From: Flavobacterium sp.
GTDB lineage: Bacteria; Bacteroidota; Bacteroidia; Flavobacteriales; Flavobacteriaceae
DNA: 64,000 nucleotides
NCBI GenBank assembly: GCA_027484725.1
Contig: JAIXSK010000028.1
Span: 124,001 to 188,000 of the forward strand
Direction: 5' to 3'
Positions 1 to 9,469 of the stretch are shown here, one piece after another. Both the position numbers and the translations under genes were made by a program. The first letter of the stretch is position 1. Each line of letters starts with the position of its first letter. The notes beneath the pieces were generated by a model. The model was given only the letters and a program-made list of their open reading frames with translations. It did not search any database and had not been told where the DNA came from.

Positions 1-1011
1 GTAAATGCCTATGTTGGATTTGCTGTAACTTCAGCCGGAACGGTTTTAAAAACGACCGATGCTGGAGAAACATGGAGTTCAACTACAGCCTTTAATGCAA
101 GCTACTATACAAGTCTTTCTTGTGTAAATCAAAATACTCTTTTTATCGCTAAAGATGAATTAAAAAAATCAACTGATGGTGGTCAAACTTTTACCACTAT
201 CATTGCTCCTGCTAACATTTTTTTGATACAGTTTTTAAATGAACAAACGGGTTATATTTCATGTGAAAGTGGTTTTTACAAAACCATTGATGGCGGAAAT
301 AGTTGGACAAGCATGAGCAATTTTCATCCTGATTCGTTCTTTTTTATCGATGAAAATATTGGTTTTCTGGCTTCCCAATCTGGGTATTCAAAAACCACTG
401 ATGGGGGTCAAAATTTTACAGAATTATCATTTGATATGTTGGGCTATCATGGGCAAGTATCTGATGTTTTTGCAACAAATCAAAATACCGTTTGGGATAC
501 TAGCTTGATAATGTTGTTGTGCTGGTGTCCGGACTATAGTTGCATTTCTAAACTAGATTTGAATCAAAATGCAGAAAAACCATATTCGAGCAATTGTGAA
601 GATTTTTTGAATGAGTATGAAAAATACAATGCCATTCATTTTGCCAACGAAACCACCGGATATGTAGTGGGATATGTGATGCCGCCCATGAATACATTTC
701 CGCCAGTGGGCACTATTTATAAAAATTCAACCGGAACTATGCCTTCAATGGGTGTTGAAGAGAACAGAAAAGAAGCTTTTAAAATCTACCCGAACCCGGC
801 GCAAGACAATATCCATGTATCATTTGCAGAAAACAGTAAAAGTGCTGTACAAATTGAAATTGTTGATAGTTTGGGGCAAATTGTATACAGTCAAGAATAC
901 CCGACTTCTAATTTAGTTAGCATTGACACAAAAAATTTCGCCAAGGGAATTTATTTTTTGACTGTTGACCAAAATCAAAACAAACAAACTCAAAAAATTG
1001 TTATTTATTAA
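1..1011 (+). CDS. T9SS type A sorting domain-containing protein with YCF48/BNR-like repeats (5' end outside window)
   Basis: Frame +1 is open from base 1; repeated 'KTTDGGxxW/F' motifs; C-terminal 'IYPNPAQDNIHVSF...GIYFLTV' T9SS sorting signal. Confidence 0.85.
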   Translation, partial: VNAYVGFAVTSAGTVLKTTDAGETWSSTTAFNASYYTSLSCVNQNTLFIAKDELKKSTDGGQTFTTIIAPANIFLIQFLNEQTGYISCESGFYKTIDGGNSWTSMSNFHPDSFFFIDENIGFLASQSGYSKTTDGGQNFTELSFDMLGYHGQVSDVFATNQNTVWDTSLIMLLCWCPDYSCISKLDLNQNAEKPYSSNCEDFLNEYEKYNAIHFANETTGYVVGYVMPPMNTFPPVGTIYKNSTGTMPSMGVEENRKEAFKIYPNPAQDNIHVSFAENSKSAVQIEIVDSLGQIVYSQEYPTSNLVSIDTKNFAKGIYFLTVDQNQNKQTQKIVIY

Positions 1012-1636
1012 TATTTATCAAAGATTTCTAGGATTATTGACCGCTTTTTTGTTGCTTAATTGTACGCAAAAAGAAAACTTCAATATTGCTTGGACGCGGG
1101 AACAAGCGCCCGAACATTTCAATGCCAAATTTGAAACCACCCAAGGCGATTTTGAAATTGAAGTGACCCGAAAATTATCGCCCAAAGCCGCCGATCGTTT
1201 TTATCAATTGGTGAAACATCATTATTTTGACGAGGGCATTTTTTATCGAGTTGTTCCCGGATTTGTGGCTCAATTTGGCAATACTGATGCTGCTTTGATG
1301 CAATCATGGCGCGCTGTGAAAATTCCGGATGAGCCGGTGATTTTAGGCAATGAAAAAGGCTCTGTTAGTTTTGCACGCTCCGGCAAAGAGACCCGTGATT
1401 TAGAACTTTTTATCAATCTAAACAACAACACGGTTTTAGATACATTGCGGTTTGAAGGCGTACAAGGTTTTCCGGCATTCGGACGCGTGATCAGCGGAAT
1501 GGATGTGGTAGAAAAACTTTATTCAGGTTATGCCGAAAGCACCATGGATGACCCAAATATGTACACCAACCCAGCTGCTTTCTATCAAAAATATCCCAAA
1601 CTTGACTTGATTAAAAAAACTCATTTAATTGATTAG
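965..1636 (+). CDS. Peptidyl-prolyl cis-trans isomerase (cyclophilin type), probable lipoprotein; start uncertain (TTG)
   Basis: 'FETTQGDFEIEV...YFDEGIFYRVVPGFVAQFGN' cyclophilin-like; lipobox-like LLLNC; no ATG near the N-terminus. Confidence 0.8.
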   Translation: MTKIKTNKLKKLLFINIYQRFLGLLTAFLLLNCTQKENFNIAWTREQAPEHFNAKFETTQGDFEIEVTRKLSPKAADRFYQLVKHHYFDEGIFYRVVPGFVAQFGNTDAALMQSWRAVKIPDEPVILGNEKGSVSFARSGKETRDLELFINLNNNTVLDTLRFEGVQGFPAFGRVISGMDVVEKLYSGYAESTMDDPNMYTNPAAFYQKYPKLDLIKKTHLID

Positions 1637-1830
1637 ATCACACAACTTGTACTTCAAAAAACAAACTAAAATCATGCATTTATCATAGATGCATTTTGAT
1701 TAAAATTTAATTGCCGGGTTGTTATTATTTGTATAAATTGCCGCTGTTTTAAAAATACTTCAAAAACAAGGCTGTATTTTTAAGAATAGAACAATTTATC
1801 AATACGTAACTAACTAAATCATAAAAAATA

Positions 1831-3066
1831 ATGAAACCCGAAAGTTTAATGATGTCGCATGGTTTTAAACCGGAACTCTCTGAAGGCGCCATCAAATGCC
1901 CTATTTTCATGACTTCTACCTTTGTGTTCAAAAATGCCGAAGAAGGCAAAGCGTTTTTTGAACTCGCTTATGGCAAAAGAGCCAAAAATGAAGGTGAAGA
2001 AATGGGCTTAATTTACAGCCGCATCAACAACCCTGATTTAGAAATTCTTGAAGACCGCTTGTGTTTGTGGGACCAAGCCGAAGATTGCGCCGTTTTTGAA
2101 AGCGGTATGGCAGCCATCACCACCGTACTTCTAGAATTCTTAAAACCCGGTGATGTGGTTTTGTTCAGTAGTCCGGTATATGGCGGAACGGATCATTTCA
2201 TCAAGAAAATTCTCCCTAAATTCAATATTCACTACTTAGAATTTACCGTGGGGCAAAGCCAAGAAGAAATCATTGAGTTGGTCAACAACAGCGGCATGGC
2301 CGATAAACTCGCTTTGGTGTATATTGAAACACCGGCCAATCCAACCAATGATTTAATTGATATTGAAGCGACCAAAGAAATTGCCAAACATTTTTCAACT
2401 TCTGAAAAAGAAGTTTATTTGGCCGTTGACAACACATACCTCGGGCCGGTTTGGCAACATCCGCTCAAACACGGAGCCGATTTGGTTTTGTATTCAGCCA
2501 CCAAATATATTGGCGGACACAGCGATGTGATTGCGGGCGCTTGTTTGGGGAATGCATCTTTGATGGGACGCGTAAAAGGCATGCGTACTTTTCTCGGAAA
2601 CATGGCCAGCCCACACACCGGTTGGTTGCTCTTGCGCAGTTTAGAGACACTCAAAGTGCGTATGGATATGCAAGCTTTAAATGCTGATAAAGTAGCCGAA
2701 ATGCTCAATACGCACCCAAAAGTTGAGAAAGTGTATTATCTCGGAAATTTTAAACCCGGCGATAAACAATATGAAATCAAACAAAAACAATGTGCCACCA
2801 ACGGCGGAATGATTTCTTTTGATATTAAAGGTGGTGAGCAAGAAGCTTTTAAATTTCTCAATGCATTAAAACTGATTAAACTTGCCGTGAGTTTGGGAAG
2901 TACCGAAAGTTTGGCCGAACATCCGGCCACGATGACGCATTGCGATGTAGATGATGCTGACAAAGCTAAATTCTCGATTACTGAAAAAATGATTCGTCTA
3001 TCGATTGGTGTTGAAAATTATCAAGACATCATCAACGACATCCAACAAGCGCTTGAGGTTATTTAA
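1831..3066 (+). CDS. PLP-dependent Cys/Met metabolism enzyme (cystathionine gamma-synthase / methionine gamma-lyase family)
   Basis: 'YSRINNPDLEILEDRL', 'SATKYIGGHSDVIAG' PLP-lysine motif. Confidence 0.9.
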   Translation: MKPESLMMSHGFKPELSEGAIKCPIFMTSTFVFKNAEEGKAFFELAYGKRAKNEGEEMGLIYSRINNPDLEILEDRLCLWDQAEDCAVFESGMAAITTVLLEFLKPGDVVLFSSPVYGGTDHFIKKILPKFNIHYLEFTVGQSQEEIIELVNNSGMADKLALVYIETPANPTNDLIDIEATKEIAKHFSTSEKEVYLAVDNTYLGPVWQHPLKHGADLVLYSATKYIGGHSDVIAGACLGNASLMGRVKGMRTFLGNMASPHTGWLLLRSLETLKVRMDMQALNADKVAEMLNTHPKVEKVYYLGNFKPGDKQYEIKQKQCATNGGMISFDIKGGEQEAFKFLNALKLIKLAVSLGSTESLAEHPATMTHCDVDDADKAKFSITEKMIRLSIGVENYQDIINDIQQALEVI

Positions 3067-3131
3067 CTCGCATAAACTTTTATAAATTTGATGCTCTGCT
3101 GAAGTAAATTTCTTTGGCAGAGCATTTTTTT

Positions 3132-3671
3132 ATGAATATGACACTACAGCAAACAAAGTTTTTAGAAGTTTTACAGCTGAGATTTGCGCAAAATCCCAAC
3201 AGACATCAGGGTATTGATTGGTCTGAGGTTGAGCAAAAACTAATGAATTCCCCCGAAAAATTAGCTTCCGTTTTTGAAATGGAAACCAGCGGTGGCGAAC
3301 CTGATTTGGTTTGTTTTGAGCAACAATGGTTTTATGTGGATTGTGCCGCTGAAAGCCCAATCGGACGGAGAAGTTTGTGTTTTGACAAAGCAGCTTGGGA
3401 CGAGCGCAAAGAACACAAACCTTCAGGAAGCGCTGTAGAAATGGCCCATAAAATGGGCATCGAATTGCTCTCTGAACAACAATACCGAAGTTTGCAATCA
3501 CTCGGAAAATTTGATTTAAAAACCTCGAGTTGGATCCAAACACCCATGAATATTCGTCAATTGGGCGGTGCTCTTTTTTGCGACCGAAGATACGATACCG
3601 TTTTTGTGTATCACAACGGTGCCTCGTCTTATTATGCAGCACGCGGATTCCGGGGTTGCCTTAAAATATGA
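3132..3671 (+). CDS. DUF4256 family protein
   Basis: Overall sequence resembles the DUF4256 family; start chosen at internal ATG 3132. Confidence 0.7.
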   Translation: MNMTLQQTKFLEVLQLRFAQNPNRHQGIDWSEVEQKLMNSPEKLASVFEMETSGGEPDLVCFEQQWFYVDCAAESPIGRRSLCFDKAAWDERKEHKPSGSAVEMAHKMGIELLSEQQYRSLQSLGKFDLKTSSWIQTPMNIRQLGGALFCDRRYDTVFVYHNGASSYYAARGFRGCLKI

Positions 3672-3677
3672 GCTGCC

Positions 3678-4568
3678 ATGAATCGGAAAGACTTTTTAAA
3701 AATAATGGGCTTTTTGCCCTTACAAGCAGCTGCTATGAAACTCAATACCTTACACCAAATATCAGAGCATTTAACGCCCACAGAGCGCATGCCCATTTTG
3801 TTTTTGGGACACGGAAACCCCATGAACGCCATTGAAGACAATAGTTTTACCCGCGGTTTTCAGAGCATGTCCAAAACTTTACCCAAGCCTAGAGCTATTT
3901 TGTGTATCTCGGCACATTGGGAAACCCAAGGCACTTTTATTACCGCTATGGAAAAGCCCAAGACCATTCACGATTTTGGCGGATTTCCCAAAGCGCTTTT
4001 TGATGTGCAATATCCGGCGCCGGGCAGCCCTTGGTTGGCCCAAGAAACCCATGATTTGGTGCAATCAACAAGTGTAACACCCACTTTGGATTGGGGCTTG
4101 GACCACGGATGTTGGACGGTGGTTAAATTTTTATTCCCAAAGGCCGATATTCCGGTGGTGCAAATGAGCATTGATTACAGCCAAGGCGGCGCTTATCATT
4201 ATGAATTGGGCAAACAGCTTGCAGCGCTCAGACGCAAAGGGGTTTTGATTGTGGGCAGCGGAAACACCGTGCACAACTTGAGTATGGTGGCTTGGGACAA
4301 AATAAACGTGCCCGGATATGCCTTTGATTGGGCCACAACGGCCAACGAAAAAATGAAAAATTATATCTTAGACGGAAATCACAAACCGCTGATTGACTAT
4401 AGAAAACAAGGGCGTGCGTTTGATTTGTCGATTCCGACGCCGGAGCATTATTTGCCGCTTTTGTACATTTTGGGCTTACAAGAAAAAGACGAAAAAGCCA
4501 CTATTTTTAACGATGCATTGTTGGCGGGTTCGCTTAATATGATGTCGGTGAAAATTGATAAAGCGTAA
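3678..4568 (+). CDS. ygiD: 4,5-DOPA dioxygenase extradiol-like (LigB superfamily)
   Basis: 'PILFLGHGNPMNAIEDN', 'ISAHWET', 'LDWGLDHGCWTVV' LigB motifs. Confidence 0.85.
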   Translation: MNRKDFLKIMGFLPLQAAAMKLNTLHQISEHLTPTERMPILFLGHGNPMNAIEDNSFTRGFQSMSKTLPKPRAILCISAHWETQGTFITAMEKPKTIHDFGGFPKALFDVQYPAPGSPWLAQETHDLVQSTSVTPTLDWGLDHGCWTVVKFLFPKADIPVVQMSIDYSQGGAYHYELGKQLAALRRKGVLIVGSGNTVHNLSMVAWDKINVPGYAFDWATTANEKMKNYILDGNHKPLIDYRKQGRAFDLSIPTPEHYLPLLYILGLQEKDEKATIFNDALLAGSLNMMSVKIDKA

Positions 4569-4668
4569 AAAAGTTTAGAAAGTTTATGAAGTTGAGTTGA
4601 AAGATTTTTGTAACTGACAACCATGAACTGTTGGCCTATTGTTTTGCGAAAGGTTTCTGTGTGCGCTC

Positions 4669-4730
4669 GCGTGAGCGGTTGGAGCTCAGTGCCGTGCACT
4701 GCGGAAAACGCGACCCGCAGGGGCACGCCC
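4669..4730 (-). repeat. Degenerate member of structured intergenic element family (GGGCGTG...CACGC type)
   Basis: Reverse complement gggcgtgcccctgcgggtcgcgttttccgcagtgcacggcactgagctccaaccgctcacgc; outer GCGTG/CACGC and inner AGTGC-ACG-GCACT stems. Confidence 0.5.
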
Positions 4731-4734
4731 AAAT

Positions 4735-4783
4735 GATTAACGATTGTTGATTGTTGATTTTTGATTGTTGATTTTTGATTGTT
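4735..4783. repeat. Heptanucleotide tandem array (GATTNTT), 7 units
   Basis: gattaac gattgtt gattgtt gattttt gattgtt gattttt gattgtt. Confidence 0.9.
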
Positions 4784-4898
4784 GAAGTAAAGATATCAGT
4801 AGCTGACAACTATAAACTGTCAACTTTTGGTAAAGTTTTGTCTATCATTTTCAATCGTAAAATAAAAAGTCTATTTTTATGGTTCTTAATCAACGGCC

Positions 4899-5348
4899 AT
4901 GATTGAAATTGTAAGAACAGATGCCTCAAATCCGGATTTTTTAAAACTGGTGCGTTCACTAGATATTGAATTGCAATTGCGCGATGGTGCAGAACACGAA
5001 TTCTTTGCGCAATTTAACGGACTTGAAGGCGTGAAATATGCAGTTGTGGCCTACCTTGACGGGAAAGCTGTAGGCTGTGGTGCCATCAAAGCCTATGATG
5101 AACACACCATGGAAATCAAACGAATGTTTGTTGCTGACCACGCACGTGGAAAAGGTATTGCTTCACTGATTTTAAAGAACTTAGAAGCTTGGACCCAAGA
5201 ACTGAACTACCAAAAGTGCATTCTTGAAACCGGACTCAAAATGCCAGAAGCCATTGCCTTGTATACCAAAAATCACTATGAAGTCATTCCGAATTTTGGT
5301 CAATACGCAGGAGTAGATAGCAGTGTGTGTTTTCTGAAAAAAATCTAA
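4899..5348 (+). CDS. GNAT family N-acetyltransferase
   Basis: 'EIKRMFVADHARGKGIASLILKNLEAWT' acetyl-CoA-binding motif. Confidence 0.9.
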   Translation: MIEIVRTDASNPDFLKLVRSLDIELQLRDGAEHEFFAQFNGLEGVKYAVVAYLDGKAVGCGAIKAYDEHTMEIKRMFVADHARGKGIASLILKNLEAWTQELNYQKCILETGLKMPEAIALYTKNHYEVIPNFGQYAGVDSSVCFLKKI

Positions 5349-5437
5349 CCACAAATTGTAACATCAAACATCTGTCACAGACTAAAGCGGCATTGTTTAT
5401 ATGCTGGCTTTTATATTACTGCGGCCCAATCAAAAAT

Positions 5438-7840
5438 ATGCTCATGAGAAAAATCTTTACGGTTGTTTTATTCCTTTGTTTTTTTAGTCTTTTAGCCCAA
5501 AATCAAACCGTTAGCGGATCGGTGCAACCCGCGCAAGCCAATTACAACGTACTGATTTATCCAACCGGAAAAGGCAGCTTTTTAAAAGCCGCATTGACCG
5601 ATGCCAACGGAAAATACATTTTTACTCAAATTCCTGCGGGTGATTATCTTCTTAAGATTGAAGCACCGGGTTTCTTAGAGTATCAATCTGCTCCATTTAA
5701 AGTGATCAACCAATCGGTTGTTTTACCAGCTGCTGTTTTGATAGAAAAAGTAAATCAACTCAGCGAAATTACCGTAAAAGCCAAAAAACCCATGATTCAG
5801 GTTTTGGCCGACAAAACAGTTTTTAATGTGCAAAATACCATCAATGCTACGGGCACTTCGGGGTTTGAATTGCTCAGAAAAGCCCCGGGTGTGGTCATTG
5901 ACAACAACGACAATTTGATTGTTGAAGGAAAATCAGGGGTTTTGATTTATATAGACGGAAAGCAGTCGTATTTAACCGGAACCGACTTGACCAATTTCTT
6001 AAAAACAATTCAAGCCAGTGACATTGACAATATTGAAATCATCACACAACCTTCATCAAAATACGATGCGGCCGGAAACGCTGGTATCATCAACATCAAA
6101 CTCAAAAAAAACAAAAACTTCGGCACCAACGGCAGCGTTTCAAGCGGAACGAACGTTGGTCGTTATCAGACTTCAATCAACTCATTATCACTCAACAACC
6201 GCAATAAGAAAAACAATCTCTACGGAAATTACAGCAACCGATTTGGCGCCAACAAAGATTTCATAAACATCTACCGCGAACAAAGCAATATGATTTTTGA
6301 TTCGCGTTCAAGAACCAAAAACACGGTCAATGCCAACAACCTCAAAATAGGTTATGATTATTATGCCAATGCCAAAAATACTTTTGGGGTGATGCTGAGT
6401 GGCAACTTCAACAACAGTTTTAGCAACGCCCGCACCAGAACCCCCATCAGACCTACCAATACAACTGTTTACGACAGTATTTTAGTGGCACAAAATAACG
6501 ATCATCACCGAACGTATAATTTGTATTCAAATGTCAATTATAAGTATGCCGACACTTCCGGGGTGAGTTTGAATATTGATGTAGACTTCGGGAAATACGG
6601 AAGCAAAAAACAAGTAGATCAGCCCAATACCTATTTGGCCAACGACGAGCAAACGGTATTGAATCAGAACGTAAGCTATCAAAATACGCCTACTGATATT
6701 GATATTGCTACTTTTAAAACAGATTATGAGCAGAGATTCTGGAAGGGTGTGCTGAGTTTAGGAATGAAAACTTCACTGGTACAAACAGATAACACCTTGG
6801 ATTTTTACAACGTAATCAATCATGTAAACATCCTCAATCCGAACCGCAGCAACAATTTTGTCTATAAAGAAAACGTCAATGCTGCTTATATCAATTTTAA
6901 CCGCACCATTCAGAAATTTAATTTTCAGGTGGGTGTTCGTGTAGAAAACACTAATTCTGACGGACAACTCAACGCGCTGGTTTCAACCAACAACGAACGC
7001 GTAAAAAGAAACTACACCAACTGGTTTCCGAGCGGCGGAATTACCTACAACATGACTGATAAACACTCGCTGGCCTTTACATACAGCCGTCGTATAGAAC
7101 GTCCGGATTATCAATCCCTCAATCCGTTTGAATACCAAATTGACGAATTGTCATTCATGCGCGGAAATCCGTTTCTCAAACCGCAATACACCGATAATTT
7201 CAAACTTTCGCACACCTACAATTATGCAATTAATACCAGTTTAAGTTACACACGCGTGACCGACTTTTTTGCGCAAGTAATTGAAGCCTCAGGCACCAGC
7301 AGAAGCTTTTTGACATCGCGCAATGTAGCCACCGAAGAAGTCATCAATTTGGGGGTTTCGTATCCGTTTGATGTCAATAAATGGTGGAATGTTTACTTGA
7401 GCGTGAATGGATACAAAAGCATTTACACCGCCACCAATGATGCATTCAATTCCATCAGTCAGGAAACCTTGAATATTTATGGACAAAATACTTTTAATCT
7501 TCCGAGTGGAATATCTATGGAAGTTTCTGGTTGGTTCAATTCGCCTTCTATTTGGGGCGGAACTTTCAGAACCAGCAGCATTGGTTCATTAGATATGGCT
7601 TTTCAGAAACAATTCCTTAATAAAAAACTCACCGCTCGTTTGGCGTTCTCAGACATTTTGTACACTTCACCTTGGAAAGGCCGCACGCGCTATGCTTTTG
7701 TAAACATTGTGGGCGATGGCGGGCAAGACAGCCGTCAGGTGCGTTTTAATTTGAGTTATAAATTCGGAAATGATGCCGTTAAAAAATCACGTCAGCGGGA
7801 AACCGGATTGGAAGATGAGAAAAACCGTATTGGTCGATAG
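5438..7840 (+). CDS. TonB-dependent receptor / outer membrane beta-barrel protein with N-terminal carboxypeptidase-regulatory-like domain
   Basis: Signal peptide MLMRKIFTVVLFLCFFSLLAQ; CarboxypepD_reg-like region; plug 'GTSGFELLRKAPGVVIDNND'; C-terminal beta-barrel. Confidence 0.88.
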   Translation: MLMRKIFTVVLFLCFFSLLAQNQTVSGSVQPAQANYNVLIYPTGKGSFLKAALTDANGKYIFTQIPAGDYLLKIEAPGFLEYQSAPFKVINQSVVLPAAVLIEKVNQLSEITVKAKKPMIQVLADKTVFNVQNTINATGTSGFELLRKAPGVVIDNNDNLIVEGKSGVLIYIDGKQSYLTGTDLTNFLKTIQASDIDNIEIITQPSSKYDAAGNAGIINIKLKKNKNFGTNGSVSSGTNVGRYQTSINSLSLNNRNKKNNLYGNYSNRFGANKDFINIYREQSNMIFDSRSRTKNTVNANNLKIGYDYYANAKNTFGVMLSGNFNNSFSNARTRTPIRPTNTTVYDSILVAQNNDHHRTYNLYSNVNYKYADTSGVSLNIDVDFGKYGSKKQVDQPNTYLANDEQTVLNQNVSYQNTPTDIDIATFKTDYEQRFWKGVLSLGMKTSLVQTDNTLDFYNVINHVNILNPNRSNNFVYKENVNAAYINFNRTIQKFNFQVGVRVENTNSDGQLNALVSTNNERVKRNYTNWFPSGGITYNMTDKHSLAFTYSRRIERPDYQSLNPFEYQIDELSFMRGNPFLKPQYTDNFKLSHTYNYAINTSLSYTRVTDFFAQVIEASGTSRSFLTSRNVATEEVINLGVSYPFDVNKWWNVYLSVNGYKSIYTATNDAFNSISQETLNIYGQNTFNLPSGISMEVSGWFNSPSIWGGTFRTSSIGSLDMAFQKQFLNKKLTARLAFSDILYTSPWKGRTRYAFVNIVGDGGQDSRQVRFNLSYKFGNDAVKKSRQRETGLEDEKNRIGR

Positions 7841-8155
7841 TTAGTCAGCTGAAGTTACCTCGCCTTGCCATTGCATAAAGCCACCCATTAAGTTATAGGT
7901 GTTTTCAAAACCCAATTGCTGCATGATTTGACATGCTTGAGCACTGCGACCGCCTGCTTTGCAATACACATAGTAGTTTTTGCTTTTATCGAGTTCGTCT
8001 AATTTGTATATAAACCCTTGACCTTCGTAAATATTGATCATTTGGGCATTGGGAATGATGCCTTCACTCCACTCTTCGGGCGTACGCACATCAATAATGA
8101 CTGCATTGTTGTCTGAACTGAGCTGTTCTGCCCATTGTTGTTGGGTTAAATCCAT
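7841..8155 (-). CDS. Rhodanese-like domain-containing protein
   Basis: 'VIIDVRTPEEWSEG', 'YCKAGGRSAQAC' active-site Cys. Confidence 0.92.
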   Translation of the reverse strand: MDLTQQQWAEQLSSDNNAVIIDVRTPEEWSEGIIPNAQMINIYEGQGFIYKLDELDKSKNYYVYCKAGGRSAQACQIMQQLGFENTYNLMGGFMQWQGEVTSAD

Positions 8156-8264
8156 GATGTTTTTCGGGTAAAAATAGTAAAATCAATCAAAAGTAATTTT
8201 TTTGGGTTCGATTAAAACCCCACGCTCTAAGGAATTACATCCATTAACAAAAAAATAACAAAAC

Positions 8265-8310
8265 ATTTGTATATACAAATATAAAACCTACTACATTTGT
8301 ACCTACAAAT
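8265..8310 (+). promoter_or_regulatory. Putative MarR operators: two palindromes overlapping a Bacteroidota-type promoter
   Basis: ATTTGTATATACAAAT (8265-8280) and ATTTGTAccTACAAAT (8295-8310); TACATTTG matches TAnnTTTG at 8292-8299. Confidence 0.7.
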
Positions 8311-8325
8311 TTTGCAATTACAAAC

Positions 8326-8781
8326 ATGAGAATTGAAGAAATTATCAAATCAACTGTTGCGATGTCTGATGCCAAAAAAGCCATCCTCAATTTGATGTAC
8401 ACGCAAAATATCATCGGTGAAAAATTTAGCGAGCTTTTAAAACCTTATGATTTATCCGGAGAACAATACAACGTTTTGCGCATCCTCAGAGGCCAGAAAG
8501 GAGTACCGGCCAATATGTGTGTTATTCAAGAACGCATGATTGCCAAAAGCAGCAACACTACCCGACTCATTGACAAATTATTACTCAAAGAATTGGTAAC
8601 GCGTGAAGTTTGTCCTAACAATCGCCGCAAAATGGAAGTGCTTATTACCCAAAAAGGGCTTGATTTATTAGCGATACTAGACCCCAAAGTAGAAGCACAT
8701 GAGCAAGATTTGGGGGCGCGCTTATTACCCGAAGAACTAATTCAATTCAACGAACTCTTAGAAAAATTTAGAAAAAATTAA
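8326..8781 (+). CDS. MarR family winged-helix transcriptional regulator
   Basis: 'YNVLRILRGQKG...RMIAKSSNTTRLIDKLLLKELVTRE...NRRKMEVLIT' wHTH. Confidence 0.92.
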   Translation: MRIEEIIKSTVAMSDAKKAILNLMYTQNIIGEKFSELLKPYDLSGEQYNVLRILRGQKGVPANMCVIQERMIAKSSNTTRLIDKLLLKELVTREVCPNNRRKMEVLITQKGLDLLAILDPKVEAHEQDLGARLLPEELIQFNELLEKFRKN

Positions 8782-8807
8782 ACTATTAATATTTATATCA
8801 AATCAAG

Positions 8808-9440
8808 ATGAATTCAATTATAGACAGCCTTAAATGGCGTTATGCAACCAAAAAATTCGATGCTTCGAAAAAAATTTCAGCAGAACATTTGGCCATCATC
8901 AAAGAAGCCTTACAACTCAGCGCTTCATCATACGGGTTGCAACCGTACCAATTTATTTTTGTAGAAAATCCGGCACTCAGAGCTCAATTACAACCCGCTG
9001 CCTGGGGTCAGTCACAAATTGTTGACGCCTCGCATTTGCTCGTTTTGGCTAATGAAATCAATTTGAACGAAAAGCACATCGATGCTTATTTTGAAAACAT
9101 GACCAAAACCAGAGGAATCTCTTTAGCGGATGTGCAAGGATACAGCGACTTTATGAAATCAAAAATTACTCCGCTCTCAGAAGAAACCCGAAATATCTGG
9201 ACTTCAAAACAAACCTATATTGCGTTGGGCAAACTTTTAACAGTAGCCGCTTCATTAGAAATTGACGCAACGCCGATGGAAGGTTTTGAACCGGCTGAAT
9301 TCAACAGAATTCTCGGACTTACTGAACGCGGATTAAATGCTTCTTTGGTTGTTGCCTTAGGATATCGCCACGCGGATGATGCCACGCAACACTACACCAA
9401 GGTTAGAAAACCGGCTGAAGAACTTTTTATAACACTTTAA
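8808..9440 (+). CDS. NAD(P)H-dependent oxidoreductase, nitroreductase family
   Basis: 'RYATKKFDASKKI', 'ASSYGLQPYQFIFVE', 'DATPMEGFEP'. Confidence 0.92.
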   Translation: MNSIIDSLKWRYATKKFDASKKISAEHLAIIKEALQLSASSYGLQPYQFIFVENPALRAQLQPAAWGQSQIVDASHLLVLANEINLNEKHIDAYFENMTKTRGISLADVQGYSDFMKSKITPLSEETRNIWTSKQTYIALGKLLTVAASLEIDATPMEGFEPAEFNRILGLTERGLNASLVVALGYRHADDATQHYTKVRKPAEELFITL

Positions 9441-9469
9441 TAATAACAATCTTTAACAATTAAAAAAAC

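Larger units (their letters stand above)
4591..4826. repeat. Composite intergenic repeat island: ~40-bp imperfect direct repeats flanking a palindromic element and a heptamer array
   Basis: 'gttgagttgaaagatttttgtaactgacaaccatgaactgtt' (4591-) and 'gttgaagtaaagatatcagtagctgacaactataaactgtc' (4781-). Confidence 0.6.

Noticed and set aside
2415-2708. Antisense ORFs inside conserved genes (e.g. 2415-2708 -, 3130-3642 -, 22070-22375 -, 46555-46845 -, 49321-49680 +)
   Set aside because: Lie opposite well-supported coding genes; composition typical of shadow ORFs.
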